Positions 7,720 through 16,065 of a DNA stretch of 19,854 nucleotides are shown piece after piece. Position 1 is the stretch's first letter. Every line of letters starts with the position of its first letter. The stretch spans positions 1 to 19,854 of the forward strand of contig CALPLL020000007.1 of assembly GCA_943324395.2 (NCBI GenBank), given 5' to 3'. Below the pieces are notes generated by a model that saw nothing but the letters and a program-made list of their open reading frames with translations, was not told the origin of the DNA and ran no database searches. This DNA is from Rhizobium sp. Q54 (GTDB lineage Bacteria > Bacteroidota > Bacteroidia > Flavobacteriales > Flavobacteriaceae). The translations under genes and the position numbers were made by a program.

Positions 7720-8907
7720 TTAATTTTTATCGAACAATGTCATAACATCAAAATTTCTTTTTAACATATATTCGTTTAATTGGTCAGTTGCTTTTTTTAC
7801 ATTATTAATATTGTTATAATAAATTCGATTATCCTTCTTTTTACTAAATATTGATACAATTTTTTTGAAATTTCTTCTTAATTTAATTATTATTATAAAT
7901 AAAGCGACTTGCAATTGAAATACAGTAATTGATTTGTTTTCAGACTTAATAACTAGTTTAGATTGTTCCATTATTAAATTCTTAATATTTGGATTGATTA
8001 ATATGCTTTGAGCTACTAAAAATTTCAAATTGAAGTATTTTAACAAATTACTTTTTCCGAAACCCTTTATTGCTTTTATTCCCGTTTCTGCCCATATAGT
8101 TTGTATACTATAATATTTCGGAACCATCTCATCCCACACATAGTTATTTCGGCTTCTAAAATGCGGTGCATCCTCTAACCTTCCGCTGTGCTCCCCTTTT
8201 ACACTTGCTGCAGAAGTACTACTTACACAGGTGCCAGCAATAGTCATTGGGTAATCAATTAAAACATGTTTTTTTACAATAGTAGTTAGAGCAATAGTGG
8301 AATATATATCAGGGCTTAATCCATCAAAATAATTTCCGCAATTTACCTTAATTTGTTCCATCAGACTTTTTTTAATCAAACCATGATAAACTCTGGGCAG
8401 ATTAAATGGAATATAATTTACAATTCCTGTCATTAAAAGAGGAATAAGCTTTTTAGATGGATTAAATGAAATTGATGATCCGCTAAATTCAGGAATTGAA
8501 AGGCTACCATCTTTATACTTATCAATAGCATTAGGCCAGTAATATTCAGCTATTTGAGAAGATCCTATTGACTCTATTTTATAATTTTTCGCATATTTCG
8601 CAATTTTTATAAATTCAGGATTTATGCCATCATCATCGCCAATCATGCATACATACTCTCCAGTTGCCAATTCAATTGCTGCATTAAAATTATCAATTGA
8701 GGAAAATGGTGGTGGAGTATACTGATAAATCAATCGTTTGTCTATGATTTTAGATTCAATATACTCTTTTAGTTCCAAGTGGTCAGTATTGTCTTGAATT
8801 ACTAGTTCTATATCATCTGAATTTATGCTTAAAATAGATTCAATAGCACTAATGCAATATGGTACTCTGTTTTTTGTCGCTATAATAATACTTAAAAGAG
8901 GCTTCAT
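7720..8907 (-). CDS. Glycosyltransferase family 2, GDDD type
   Basis: A 395-residue GT-A enzyme with LLSIIIATKNR at the start, IELVIQDNTD (33-42), SSIDNFNAAIELATGEYVCMIG and the metal-binding D91-D-D93. The last part (from about residue 330) has a hydrophobic stretch FQLQVALFIIIIKL followed by a very basic segment, suggesting membrane association through the C-terminus. It is a cytosolic-face inverting transferase adding one residue to the repeat unit; donor unknown. Related proteins are common in Wzx/Wzy-type loci. It lies between wzx (19-base gap) and wzy (18-base gap), in the core of the locus. Confidence 0.88.
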   Translation of the reverse strand: MKPLLSIIIATKNRVPYCISAIESILSINSDDIELVIQDNTDHLELKEYIESKIIDKRLIYQYTPPPFSSIDNFNAAIELATGEYVCMIGDDDGINPEFIKIAKYAKNYKIESIGSSQIAEYYWPNAIDKYKDGSLSIPEFSGSSISFNPSKKLIPLLMTGIVNYIPFNLPRVYHGLIKKSLMEQIKVNCGNYFDGLSPDIYSTIALTTIVKKHVLIDYPMTIAGTCVSSTSAASVKGEHSGRLEDAPHFRSRNNYVWDEMVPKYYSIQTIWAETGIKAIKGFGKSNLLKYFNLKFLVAQSILINPNIKNLIMEQSKLVIKSENKSITVFQLQVALFIIIIKLRRNFKKIVSIFSKKKDNRIYYNNINNVKKATDQLNEYMLKRNFDVMTLFDKN

Positions 8908-8926
8908 ATAATTAAATTGATTATTT

Positions 8927-10423
8927 TTAATTTATTCTGAATCTTGCAATTTTTTTTATTTCATAAAATGGAATAAGTAATAATATAGTCAAAATAAATG
9001 TTATGAAGACAGATATCCCTATCCAAAAAAACACATAAATTCTATTTATACCAATCCAATTTGGGATAAATGAAAACACGAATGCAATACTCAATGAAAT
9101 GATTAATGGAAATAACATTTGTTTAACATATAATAAATTTATACATTTCCTTATCTTCAGGAACTTTTTATTTATAAGATAAATATAGATCAATGTTGTA
9201 ATTGTTTGTATGCTACAAAATAAATAAGCAGCACCAATCGCTCCAAAGTGTTTAGTTGCTATCCAGTAACCCGGTATAGTTACAAATAAACTGGTAAGCC
9301 CTAACGCATTATTTAATTTAGTATATCCATTTGCAATAGCAATATTGTACGGAATTATTTGTAGAGCCATCATGGCAAATGATATTGCAATTATTGGTAA
9401 ATATATATAAGCTTGTTCTGCTAATTCCATTTTCCCAGTCCATATCCAAATAAGTTGTTTTGCAAAAAACAACATATTCACCATTAAAGTAAAGATAAGA
9501 ACAACAACAAACAAATTAATTTTTTGAAATAATATGGAGGCTTCTTTTTTCTTTCCTAAGGAGTATAAAGCAGTAAATCTGGGCAGCGTAGCAGTTGAAA
9601 TTGGATTTACTATAACAACAATCCCCATTGATAATGATACTGCTAATGTGTAATAACCGAGATCTTCGAGTGGGAGAAATTTACTTATCGCTAATTTATC
9701 CATTTGAGTATTAAGGCTTGCAACAAGCGAGATGAGCAACATTCCTCCTGCGAAACTCCAAATTCTTTTAAATACAGTCCTCTCTATTTTTAACTGAATA
9801 TTAAACTTGTACTGGTCCGTTAATTCTTTTTTGAGTGATAATCCAATTAAAACAGAGAAGAATATAGTTGATAATGTTTGCCATAAAAAAAACATTTCTA
9901 AGGATGGTAATATCCAAATTACAACCACTACAAAGCCATTTCTCATTACTCCCCACCCAACCTGATATATATTAGCTTTTATTTGTTTTTCCAAGCCAAG
10001 CAAACCACCCATATAAAAACGTAAGAGTAATTGAAACCCTATATCAAAACTGATAATTTTTAAAAAGAACGATACCCTGTTTGGATTGAAAGACCCTAGA
10101 TTCAACCAATTGTTAGCTATAATTCCTGATAAGCTAAATACTAATAATATACTTAAACCAATAATAATAAAATAAGTTGATTCCAACGTTTTAAAAATCC
10201 GAATCTTTTCCTTGTAGGAATTATCAATACGTGCAAATTCTCTTGATAATGTTGCAGTTAGACCTGCATCTAATATAGCCATTAAGCCTGAAATAACCAA
10301 TGTAAAACTAATAATAGAATAACTTTCAAATCCTAAATAATTAATATATATAGGTATAAATAAAAAATTAGATAAAATACTCCAAAACCTTCCTATAATA
10401 TTCGCAATAATATTTTTCTTCAA
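8927..10423 (-). CDS. wzx: Repeat-unit flippase (Wzx, MOP superfamily)
   Basis: A 498-residue protein with about 12-14 hydrophobic helices and the features of the polysaccharide-synthesis/Wzx branch of the MOP exporters: N-terminal IANIIGRFWSILSNFLFIPIYINYLG, a loop with DAGLTATLSREFAR, LEDLGYYTLAVSLS, and NPISTATLPRFTALYSLGKKKEA. Wzx moves the undecaprenyl-linked repeat unit from the inner to the outer leaflet of the cytoplasmic membrane. The start codon is TTG at 10423, overlapping the TGA of the upstream GNAT gene as TTGA; no other in-frame start occurs before the second membrane helix (next Met near residue 49), and the encoded MKKNIIANIIGRF start is typical, so TTG is the best choice. 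Coupled translation from the GNAT gene is likely. Confidence 0.92.
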   Translation of the reverse strand: MKKNIIANIIGRFWSILSNFLFIPIYINYLGFESYSIISFTLVISGLMAILDAGLTATLSREFARIDNSYKEKIRIFKTLESTYFIIIGLSILLVFSLSGIIANNWLNLGSFNPNRVSFFLKIISFDIGFQLLLRFYMGGLLGLEKQIKANIYQVGWGVMRNGFVVVVIWILPSLEMFFLWQTLSTIFFSVLIGLSLKKELTDQYKFNIQLKIERTVFKRIWSFAGGMLLISLVASLNTQMDKLAISKFLPLEDLGYYTLAVSLSMGIVVIVNPISTATLPRFTALYSLGKKKEASILFQKINLFVVVLIFTLMVNMLFFAKQLIWIWTGKMELAEQAYIYLPIIAISFAMMALQIIPYNIAIANGYTKLNNALGLTSLFVTIPGYWIATKHFGAIGAAYLFCSIQTITTLIYIYLINKKFLKIRKCINLLYVKQMLFPLIISLSIAFVFSFIPNWIGINRIYVFFWIGISVFITFILTILLLIPFYEIKKIARFRIN

Positions 10424-10920
10424 AATGGACTATTTAAATATTTAATTCTATCAAATTTTTGATGAAAATTAAAAATCATAGTTTCAATTTCCTTATTATC
10501 AAATAGCAATTCTAGTTTATCTTTAGTAATTAATGTCCAATTATTTCTATAATAATAATTCACTAAATTATATTTACAAAAAAGCAGACCTATATAATTA
10601 TGCTCTTTTATAAAATTATTAGTTTTTTTAATTAGTTCGTTTCCCCAACCTTTACCTTTTTCTAAAGAACAAACATTCCCTACCCCAACTGCATTAAACT
10701 TTTTGTAATCTATAATTAATTCAATATTAATTAAATTTAAATATGCAACGGGTTCAGTATCCTCATATAATAGGAAATGCAAATCATTATTTTTAATATT
10801 ATTATTAATCCAATCTATTTGTTTCTCATAAGAATAAGGCCAAGCAACAGATTTAATCTTAACAATATCAACCAGATTTTCTTTACTAACATTTTCATGT
10901 AAAATGTATTCTAATTTCAT
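10420..10920 (-). CDS. GNAT-family N-acetyltransferase
   Basis: A 166-residue protein with the GNAT layout: N-terminal helices, a strand with LHFLLYEDTEPVAYLNL (about 48-64), then motif A, NAVGVGNVCSLEKGKGWGNELIKKTNNF, where KGKGWGN matches the acetyl-CoA pyrophosphate loop (Q/RxxGxG/A), and YYYRNNWTL as the final GNAT signature. It probably transfers an acyl group from CoA to an amine. Its ATG overlaps the TGA of the DegT-family gene (ATGA, 10917-10920) and its own stop overlaps the TTG of wzx. A DegT aminotransferase followed by a GNAT enzyme recalls WecE-WecD, where the 4-amino sugar is acetylated; here, though, the DegT partner lacks its catalytic lysine, so that reading is uncertain. Confidence 0.83.
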   Translation of the reverse strand: MKLEYILHENVSKENLVDIVKIKSVAWPYSYEKQIDWINNNIKNNDLHFLLYEDTEPVAYLNLINIELIIDYKKFNAVGVGNVCSLEKGKGWGNELIKKTNNFIKEHNYIGLLFCKYNLVNYYYRNNWTLITKDKLELLFDNKEIETMIFNFHQKFDRIKYLNSPF

Positions 10921-11993
10921 ATAGCAATATGGCTTTTATCTACCCACCATCCGCAAGGCAAAGCTACAAAATGGTTCATAAATTCATTTACTCCTTTTAA
11001 TTCAATTTTATTATTTAAAATCGAATAAATATTATTATTAATATGAACACCAGTAGCATTATAGCCTTTAGATTTAAAATAAGCTATCTTTTCTTTCCTA
11101 TTTTCTGAAAGCGTGCCGTAAACCCAGTAATTTGGGTTGGTGTTGTTATTTAATTGTAATGGCTTAATACCAATACTGTTTTGTAACTCAATTTGCCATT
11201 TTAAAGCATTTTTTGCTTGGATATTTAATAACGATCCTATTTCTAACATTTGTTTTGTCCCTATAAAAGAATTAACTTCACTCATTAATCCACCATATCC
11301 TTCTAACTGTATATCACAATTAGGATTTATTTCTCCATCAGCCGTTCTAAATTTTGATCTATCTATGCCATAATCTCTTATTAATAAAGCCTTGTCATAT
11401 AATGCTTTATCTTTAAATACTATAGCCCCTCCTTCAATGGTATTGGGTAATCTAACCGTCTGAAAAGAAAAAACGGTTACATCTGTACCTACATTACCTA
11501 ATTTATTCCCTTTATATTCAGAACCAAAAGCTTCAATGCCATCATCAATAATTGGAATATCGTATTTCTTACTTAAAATATTCATTTCATCTATTTCTCC
11601 AACATAACCACAAAAATGATTATGAAATATAGCTTTCGTATTTTTTGTGATTTTTGACTCCACATCGATGGGACACAAAGTCCCAGTGTTCGAATTAATA
11701 TCTGCCCAAATCACTTTTAATCCTTTTGTTACAAATGGTTGGTTGGATGCCAAACAGCTTACTGGGCTCGCAATGATCTCATCACCTGACTTTAATCCTA
11801 AAGTAGTTAAAATCACTAACATTGCTGTATTATAGGTATTAACAGTTAATAGGTATTCACAACCTATAAAATCTATAAGCTGTGTTTCAAATTGTTTTCC
11901 ATGTTTTCCATAACTTAATTGACCAGAATATAAAATTTCATTCAATTCAGGCAATATATTTTTAGGCATATAAGGTTTGTAGATAGGAATCAT
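10917..11993 (-). CDS. DegT/DnrJ/EryC1/StrS-family protein with Arg in place of the PLP lysine
   Basis: A 358-residue member of the DegT sugar aminotransferase family, clearly paralogous to the gene at 18308-19396 (shared YSG, FSFQ, T-I-x-GG, L-I-R and PCGWWV segments). In the paralog the PLP lysine is K182 in FSFQAIKHLTTIDGG; the matching residue here is R181 (codon AGA at 11451-11453) in FSFQTVRLPNTIEGG. The helix-start NSGTAAL is NTYNTAM here, and the EDAAHALG motif is DDGIEAFG, keeping the Asp (D151) that binds the PLP nitrogen but with Glu for the usual His/Gln. The C-terminus stops seven residues after PCGWWV, about nine earlier than the paralog. Known DegT relatives without Lys include ColD (His, a PLP-dependent 3-dehydratase). 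It may be a changed-reaction enzyme, a non-catalytic partner, or a decaying copy; the intact frame and ATGA coupling to the GNAT gene argue against decay. Confidence 0.85.
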   Translation of the reverse strand: MIPIYKPYMPKNILPELNEILYSGQLSYGKHGKQFETQLIDFIGCEYLLTVNTYNTAMLVILTTLGLKSGDEIIASPVSCLASNQPFVTKGLKVIWADINSNTGTLCPIDVESKITKNTKAIFHNHFCGYVGEIDEMNILSKKYDIPIIDDGIEAFGSEYKGNKLGNVGTDVTVFSFQTVRLPNTIEGGAIVFKDKALYDKALLIRDYGIDRSKFRTADGEINPNCDIQLEGYGGLMSEVNSFIGTKQMLEIGSLLNIQAKNALKWQIELQNSIGIKPLQLNNNTNPNYWVYGTLSENRKEKIAYFKSKGYNATGVHINNNIYSILNNKIELKGVNEFMNHFVALPCGWWVDKSHIAI

Positions 11994-12004
11994 AAAAAAT
12001 TGAA

Positions 12005-13291
12005 TTAGCTATTACTTTTTAATTTTAAATATTCTTTATTTATGATATATCCTATCAGGATTGAAATAGTAGTATATAATGGAAAAATAAGAATTACGTC
12101 TGAGATACCGCGCCAATATACACTATGTAGGTAGAAATGTAAAGGCATTAAAACAATCCAAGATATTGATGAAAAAATAGCAAATAAAAGTGCATAAAAA
12201 AACCGACTATTTTCAATCGTAAATCGTAATAAAAAATAAATGAATAAAAATACTGCTATAAACATAAAAATAACAAACTGAAATGAATAAAACATAGCGT
12301 TTTTACCATTAAAATTAATGTATTTTAATATACTTTTATAACCTTCATATGAATCTCTAGCTTCAATAACATTATCCCATCCATTATTATTTTTATTTAT
12401 TTCATTATTGGTTTTATATATTGACTCATATAATATATTCCATTCAACTATGCGATTCTCATAATTTAAAAAATGTGGTTTATTTTTACTCCCTGTTGAA
12501 TAACTTTTAACTACTTTTTCAATGGTAGAAAAAGGTCTCTCTTCATTGAGAGAAATTTGGCCAAATAAAAGGAGAATCACAATAAAAAAAGACACTAAAG
12601 ATGAGCAACACACAAATAAAACATTTTTTAAAAATTTATTAATCCCATTAATAAATTTATAATCTGATTTTAAAGCTATCGGAATAATACTCGAAATAAC
12701 TACTGTGCTTGAATATTCAAAGTTTACTAAAAATTTTAATAAAAACAATAGTGTTAAACCAAAATAAAATTTATTGTTTTTTAATATTCCATAATACTTT
12801 AAAGTAAAGTAAAAGGGTAAAATGTATATAAAATATAACCAGTATAAATTACCCGCATTTAACAACATAATTGGATTTAAAAAAATCACCAAAAGAAAAA
12901 ACAATGATGAAAGGCTATTAAACTGTAATTTAATTTCAATTGCTAAAGAAACTAAAATATAATAAAACAAAAAAGTTACTGTAAAGATTAAAAAAAATAT
13001 ATAAAAATTAGATACGTGTGCTCCAAGAAACATTGGAAATGAAAACAAAAAACCATGTATTCCCATTTGAGATAGATAAGTTTGTCCGTCATAAAAATAA
13101 ATTCCTAACCAATTATGAAAACCTTCTATGTCATTTACATAAATTGTATTAACTATTAAATATTCAGACATTAAATCTCTTAGGTTAAAGAAAAAAAATG
13201 ATAAAACACAACTAATGCAAGATAAAACAAAAACTAATCTCCATTTCATATTCAAAATATTATTGAATTTTAAAAAAAAATAATTTTTCAT
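12005..13291 (-). CDS. Multi-pass membrane protein, candidate GT-C-like polyprenyl-phosphate-sugar glycosyltransferase
   Basis: I do not recognise this family by motif. It is a 428-residue protein with roughly 10-11 hydrophobic helices. After the first helix (about 17-36) there is a polar segment with D39, D54-I-E56 and D68, and a second large hydrophilic loop at about 250-315 (ENRIVEWN, YEGYKSILKYINFNGKN). Acidic residues in the first extracytoplasmic loop after helix 1 are typical of GT-C enzymes such as ArnT, PMT or Gtr(type) proteins, which use polyprenyl-phosphate sugars outside the membrane. Its ATG overlaps the stop of the DPM1-like GT2 (ATGA, 13288-13291), and a small SMR-type carrier lies just upstream: exactly the partners such an enzyme would need. 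The GT-C reading therefore rests mostly on context. Confidence 0.6.
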   Translation of the reverse strand: MKNYFFLKFNNILNMKWRLVFVLSCISCVLSFFFFNLRDLMSEYLIVNTIYVNDIEGFHNWLGIYFYDGQTYLSQMGIHGFLFSFPMFLGAHVSNFYIFFLIFTVTFLFYYILVSLAIEIKLQFNSLSSLFFLLVIFLNPIMLLNAGNLYWLYFIYILPFYFTLKYYGILKNNKFYFGLTLLFLLKFLVNFEYSSTVVISSIIPIALKSDYKFINGINKFLKNVLFVCCSSLVSFFIVILLLFGQISLNEERPFSTIEKVVKSYSTGSKNKPHFLNYENRIVEWNILYESIYKTNNEINKNNNGWDNVIEARDSYEGYKSILKYINFNGKNAMFYSFQFVIFMFIAVFLFIYFLLRFTIENSRFFYALLFAIFSSISWIVLMPLHFYLHSVYWRGISDVILIFPLYTTISILIGYIINKEYLKLKSNS

Positions 13292-14094
13292 GGATTGTAT
13301 TTTTTAAAGCATGTTGCAAATAATGTTGTTAATAATTTGATTTGCCCGTTAATCCCTTTTATTTTGGTTGGAACAATACCATTAGGATAAATTCTAGTTG
13401 TAGCTATTTCTATACATTTAAAATTTAATATAGGAGCTCTATAATTCAAATAGGCTAACAATTCGTATTCTTGAAAAACATCTCTAAATAATGAAATTTT
13501 CTCATCTAGTAACATTCGACGGCTATATCCTCTAAAACCTTGAGTAGTATCAGTCCATCTAAAACCTGAAAACAAAGATAAAATTGGAGCGTGAATATAT
13601 TTTATTGCTAACCATCTTGACATTGGAGTATTAATTCCTACCCCCCCCTTAACAAATCTAGAAGCTTGTACAAAATCAAAACCATTTTTTAATGCTGAAA
13701 TAAACTCTATTATTGGTTCAGGTTTATCTTTATTATTTCCATCTATCGTAATAATTCCATCATATCCTTTATCAAGGGCAAATGAATATGCACAACGTAA
13801 TTGACCTCCTAACTTTCCTAATCCTGTTTTAGTCAATAATCCTGAAACATTGAACTCCTTTAACAAAGCCAAATCTAATGAACCATCATTACTACCTCCA
13901 TCAATAATTATTATATCCGCTTCTAAATGAATGTTCAATTCAGACATACTATATAGCAACATTTTTATTCGTTCACCCTCATTAATTACAGGTATTATAA
14001 TACAATAGGAATTCTTTTTATCATTCCACAAATTTATTTCATAAGTTGGAATTTCCCAATTCGCACGAAATTCTGGATTTATGTTTAATCTCAT
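13288..14094 (-). CDS. DPM1-like glycosyltransferase family 2 (polyprenyl-phosphate sugar synthase type)
   Basis: A 268-residue GT-A enzyme of the dolichyl/undecaprenyl-phosphate sugar synthase group: CIIIPVINEGERI (31-43), ADIIIIDGGSNDGS (59-72), ITIDGNNKD (115-123) as the metal site (D118-G-N120), ASRFVKGG (144-151) and TDTTQGFRGYSRRML (181-195), which is highly typical of this family. It lacks C-terminal membrane helices, like Dpm1. Such enzymes move a sugar from a nucleotide donor to the phosphate of the lipid carrier on the cytosolic face. It is flanked by an SMR-type carrier (9-base gap) and a multi-pass protein starting in its stop codon, giving a synthesise-flip-transfer trio. Codons 149-152 carry a G8 run at 13641-13648, a possible slippage switch. 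The nucleotide donor is unknown. Confidence 0.87.
   Translation of the reverse strand: MRLNINPEFRANWEIPTYEINLWNDKKNSYCIIIPVINEGERIKMLLYSMSELNIHLEADIIIIDGGSNDGSLDLALLKEFNVSGLLTKTGLGKLGGQLRCAYSFALDKGYDGIITIDGNNKDKPEPIIEFISALKNGFDFVQASRFVKGGVGINTPMSRWLAIKYIHAPILSLFSGFRWTDTTQGFRGYSRRMLLDEKISLFRDVFQEYELLAYLNYRAPILNFKCIEIATTRIYPNGIVPTKIKGINGQIKLLTTLFATCFKKYNP
13641..13648 (-). repeat. G8 homopolymer tract in DPM1-like GT gene
   Basis: Eight consecutive G on the coding strand cover codons 149-152 (AAG GGG GGG GTA, Lys-Gly-Gly-Val). It is the longest G/C run in an AT-rich window. A one-base change in length would break the reading frame after about 150 of 268 residues and would also uncouple the downstream membrane gene, which starts in the stop codon. 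Confidence 0.6.
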
Positions 14095-14103
14095 ATTTTA
14101 TAA

Positions 14104-14454
14104 TTATTTTGAAGTAATAAAAATAACACCTATAATAATAAATATTATACCCAATAAAGTTGTCCAGTTAAATTGTTCTTTAAATACAACTAATGAAAAA
14201 AGTGAAACTATAGAAATTGCTCCGGCTGTGAGTATTGGATGAGCCACATTTAATGGAAATCTAGACAAAGACAAACCATATAATATGAATGCTAAACCAT
14301 AAAAAAAAATACCCGCCCAAAAAGGCCAATTTCGTATCGCTTGTAAAGGCTCGTTAAATGAAGGAAAAGATCTTGGAGCTATTGTTGCATACTTAATCAA
14401 AACACTAGCTAATGCGTTTGATAAAATTCCAAATATGATTATAAAATATTTCAT
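14104..14454 (-). CDS. Small four-helix SMR/EamA-type transporter (ArnE/ArnF-like carrier)
   Basis: A 116-residue protein with four hydrophobic helices at about 1-22, 46-63, 68-90 and 95-114. LSRFPLNVAHPILTAGAI is the conserved Pro-containing turn of the SMR/EamA superfamily, and VVFKEQFNWTTLLGIIFIIIGVIFI is its typical last helix (E before the final hairpin). Length is as expected for EmrE or ArnE/ArnF half-size carriers. ArnE/ArnF are proposed to flip undecaprenyl-phosphate-Ara4N. Here the neighbours are a lipid-phosphate sugar synthase-like GT2 just downstream and a multi-pass membrane protein, so flipping of a lipid-linked monosaccharide fits better than drug efflux. The start ATG lies 6 bases after the TIM-barrel stop. 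Confidence 0.8.
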   Translation of the reverse strand: MKYFIIIFGILSNALASVLIKYATIAPRSFPSFNEPLQAIRNWPFWAGIFFYGLAFILYGLSLSRFPLNVAHPILTAGAISIVSLFSLVVFKEQFNWTTLLGIIFIIIGVIFITSK

Positions 14455-14460
14455 TTTATT

Positions 14461-15273
14461 TTAACTGAAGTAAAGTTTTGTTGTTTTAATTGCACTAACT
14501 ACTTCATTATAATTAAGATCCTCAGATACTTTCAACATTTCAATTGTTACGGTATGATTGTGTAAATATTTTTTAATATTAACCCCATGATTTTTACTAA
14601 TTCCATTATTTTGTCCGTAAGGCATTAAATTAGGTTCACTAATATGAATATGACCAATAAGATTAGAATGTTCAACTAGAATACTCTCAATATCTTCATT
14701 GTTTATTATAACAGTCCCTGTATCCAATTGCATTTTTATATTCGAATGATTTACTTTCTCTACAAATAAAGCAGCATCCTTTGACGTGGTTAAAAAATTT
14801 GCTCCATAAATTGGAGGATTAGGTTCAATACAAATATCTACATTGTGTTCAAAGGCAATACTACCTAATTCTCTAAAAAAAGGAATTGATATTTCCAACA
14901 CTTCCTTTTCTGTCAGTTCTTTTCTGTCTCGGTTTTTAGGTGAGCCGAAAACTAAATGTTTTGCCCCTAAACCTGATCCAATGCGACATATTGATTCAAG
15001 ATGTTTTAACATTGATTTACGAACACTCATTGTGCTAAAAAGATTTAACCCAATTGTTCCAAACAACAAAGATTGCATTCCAATAATTTCAATACCTTTC
15101 GAATTCCACCAATCTCGCACTTGTTTAATTTCATTATCATCAGCATTGATTGGGTCATGAAAGTATTTTCCTGGAGCAATATCTATTGCATTTATATCGT
15201 ATTTATTTAGAATATTGGCAATCATTTCATCATCTGAAATTTCCCAAGCAATATTTGAAATGGATATTTTCAT
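14461..15273 (-). CDS. Sugar phosphate isomerase/epimerase-like TIM barrel (xylose isomerase-like, AP_endonuc_2)
   Basis: A 270-residue protein with the alternating strand-helix pattern of the xylose-isomerase-like TIM barrel. The likely metal ligands at strand ends are E150 (CIEPNP), D184 (QLDTGT), H210 (HIHISEP) and E245 (VTIEML), a set shared with inosose dehydratase IolE, hydroxypyruvate isomerase and tagatose epimerases. Those enzymes interconvert keto sugars or dehydrate keto-cyclitols through a metal-bound enediolate. Within this operon it follows a short-chain dehydrogenase and an FAD oxidoreductase, so a keto intermediate is a natural substrate, but the compound cannot be named. It begins with MKISISNIAWEI directly at the first strand. 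It lies 8 bases after the SDR gene. Confidence 0.82.
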   Translation of the reverse strand: MKISISNIAWEISDDEMIANILNKYDINAIDIAPGKYFHDPINADDNEIKQVRDWWNSKGIEIIGMQSLLFGTIGLNLFSTMSVRKSMLKHLESICRIGSGLGAKHLVFGSPKNRDRKELTEKEVLEISIPFFRELGSIAFEHNVDICIEPNPPIYGANFLTTSKDAALFVEKVNHSNIKMQLDTGTVIINNEDIESILVEHSNLIGHIHISEPNLMPYGQNNGISKNHGVNIKKYLHNHTVTIEMLKVSEDLNYNEVVSAIKTTKLYFS

Positions 15274-15281
15274 GTTTTTTT

Positions 15282-16055
15282 TTATTTAATAGATAAGGGT
15301 TCAGATTGAGCATACGCTCTTATAGCCTGAATTATTTCACATTCTCTATAATGATAATTACCTTCTCGATGAAACACTTTAGAATGTATTGTACGGAAAT
15401 CATAATTAGGGGGCACTCCAGTTAACTCTTGATTGAATATTTGCCCAAAACATTCTAGTGAAACATTCGCAACACTAAGCGGTTCTGCCGTAAGGTGAAC
15501 TAGATTTAAACCCGCTTTTAGTGCAGTTTGAATATCATACCATAAATTAACCATTGGATAGAACTGAAAGACCCCTCTACTTTCAATAGCCTGAAGATTA
15601 TTATTGTTCAAAAAATCAAAAATTACATTTTTTCTAAGGCCAGGGCCTACAAGTCCAGGAAGACGAATGATTAGATGATTTGAAAAATGATTTGCAACAA
15701 ATTTTTCTAAAATTCGTCGGTGTAGTCCATAAGGATTCAAGCCAGATTCATCTACTAAGGAATTTTCATCTACTCCAATCGGGTATTTGAATACGTCAAC
15801 CGTACTAATCAAAATAAAGGTTTTACACTTAATATTTTTCAAACTAGCAATCAAACCATTTATCTTTTCAAGGTCTTCCTCGGGTTCACGGTTAGCAACC
15901 CACTTTTGAGCAGGTGCGCCAGCACAGACTACTAAATCAAATATTTCACCTTCAATTTCTTTAATATTTGTAGAACGATATAAAAATTCGAATTTAGTTT
16001 GTTTTAAAAGTGAACTCCCAACAAAGCCTGTAAATCCAATTAGAGCATTTTTCAT
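15282..16055 (-). CDS. Short-chain dehydrogenase/epimerase with YxxxR active site
   Basis: Rossmann fold protein of about 257 residues. The start at 16055 (ATG) places the dinucleotide motif G7-F-T-G-F-V-G13 at the normal position; the open frame extends to a TTG at 16079 inside the preceding gene but adds only MIKTNLCT, so I prefer the ATG. The strand 4 motif is ILISTVDVF (81-89). The catalytic tyrosine segment reads NPYGLHRRILE, with Y109 and R113 where most SDR enzymes have Lys. RLPGLVGPGLRKNVIFDFL (131-149) is a distinctive segment I associate with a small group of SDR proteins in polysaccharide loci, where YGxHR may be the norm. Probable role: NAD(P)-linked redox step on a sugar-like substrate made or used by the adjacent TIM barrel and FAD oxidoreductase. 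Substrate unknown. Confidence 0.8.
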   Translation of the reverse strand: MKNALIGFTGFVGSSLLKQTKFEFLYRSTNIKEIEGEIFDLVVCAGAPAQKWVANREPEEDLEKINGLIASLKNIKCKTFILISTVDVFKYPIGVDENSLVDESGLNPYGLHRRILEKFVANHFSNHLIIRLPGLVGPGLRKNVIFDFLNNNNLQAIESRGVFQFYPMVNLWYDIQTALKAGLNLVHLTAEPLSVANVSLECFGQIFNQELTGVPPNYDFRTIHSKVFHREGNYHYRECEIIQAIRAYAQSEPLSIK

Positions 16056-16065
16056 AGTACATAAA

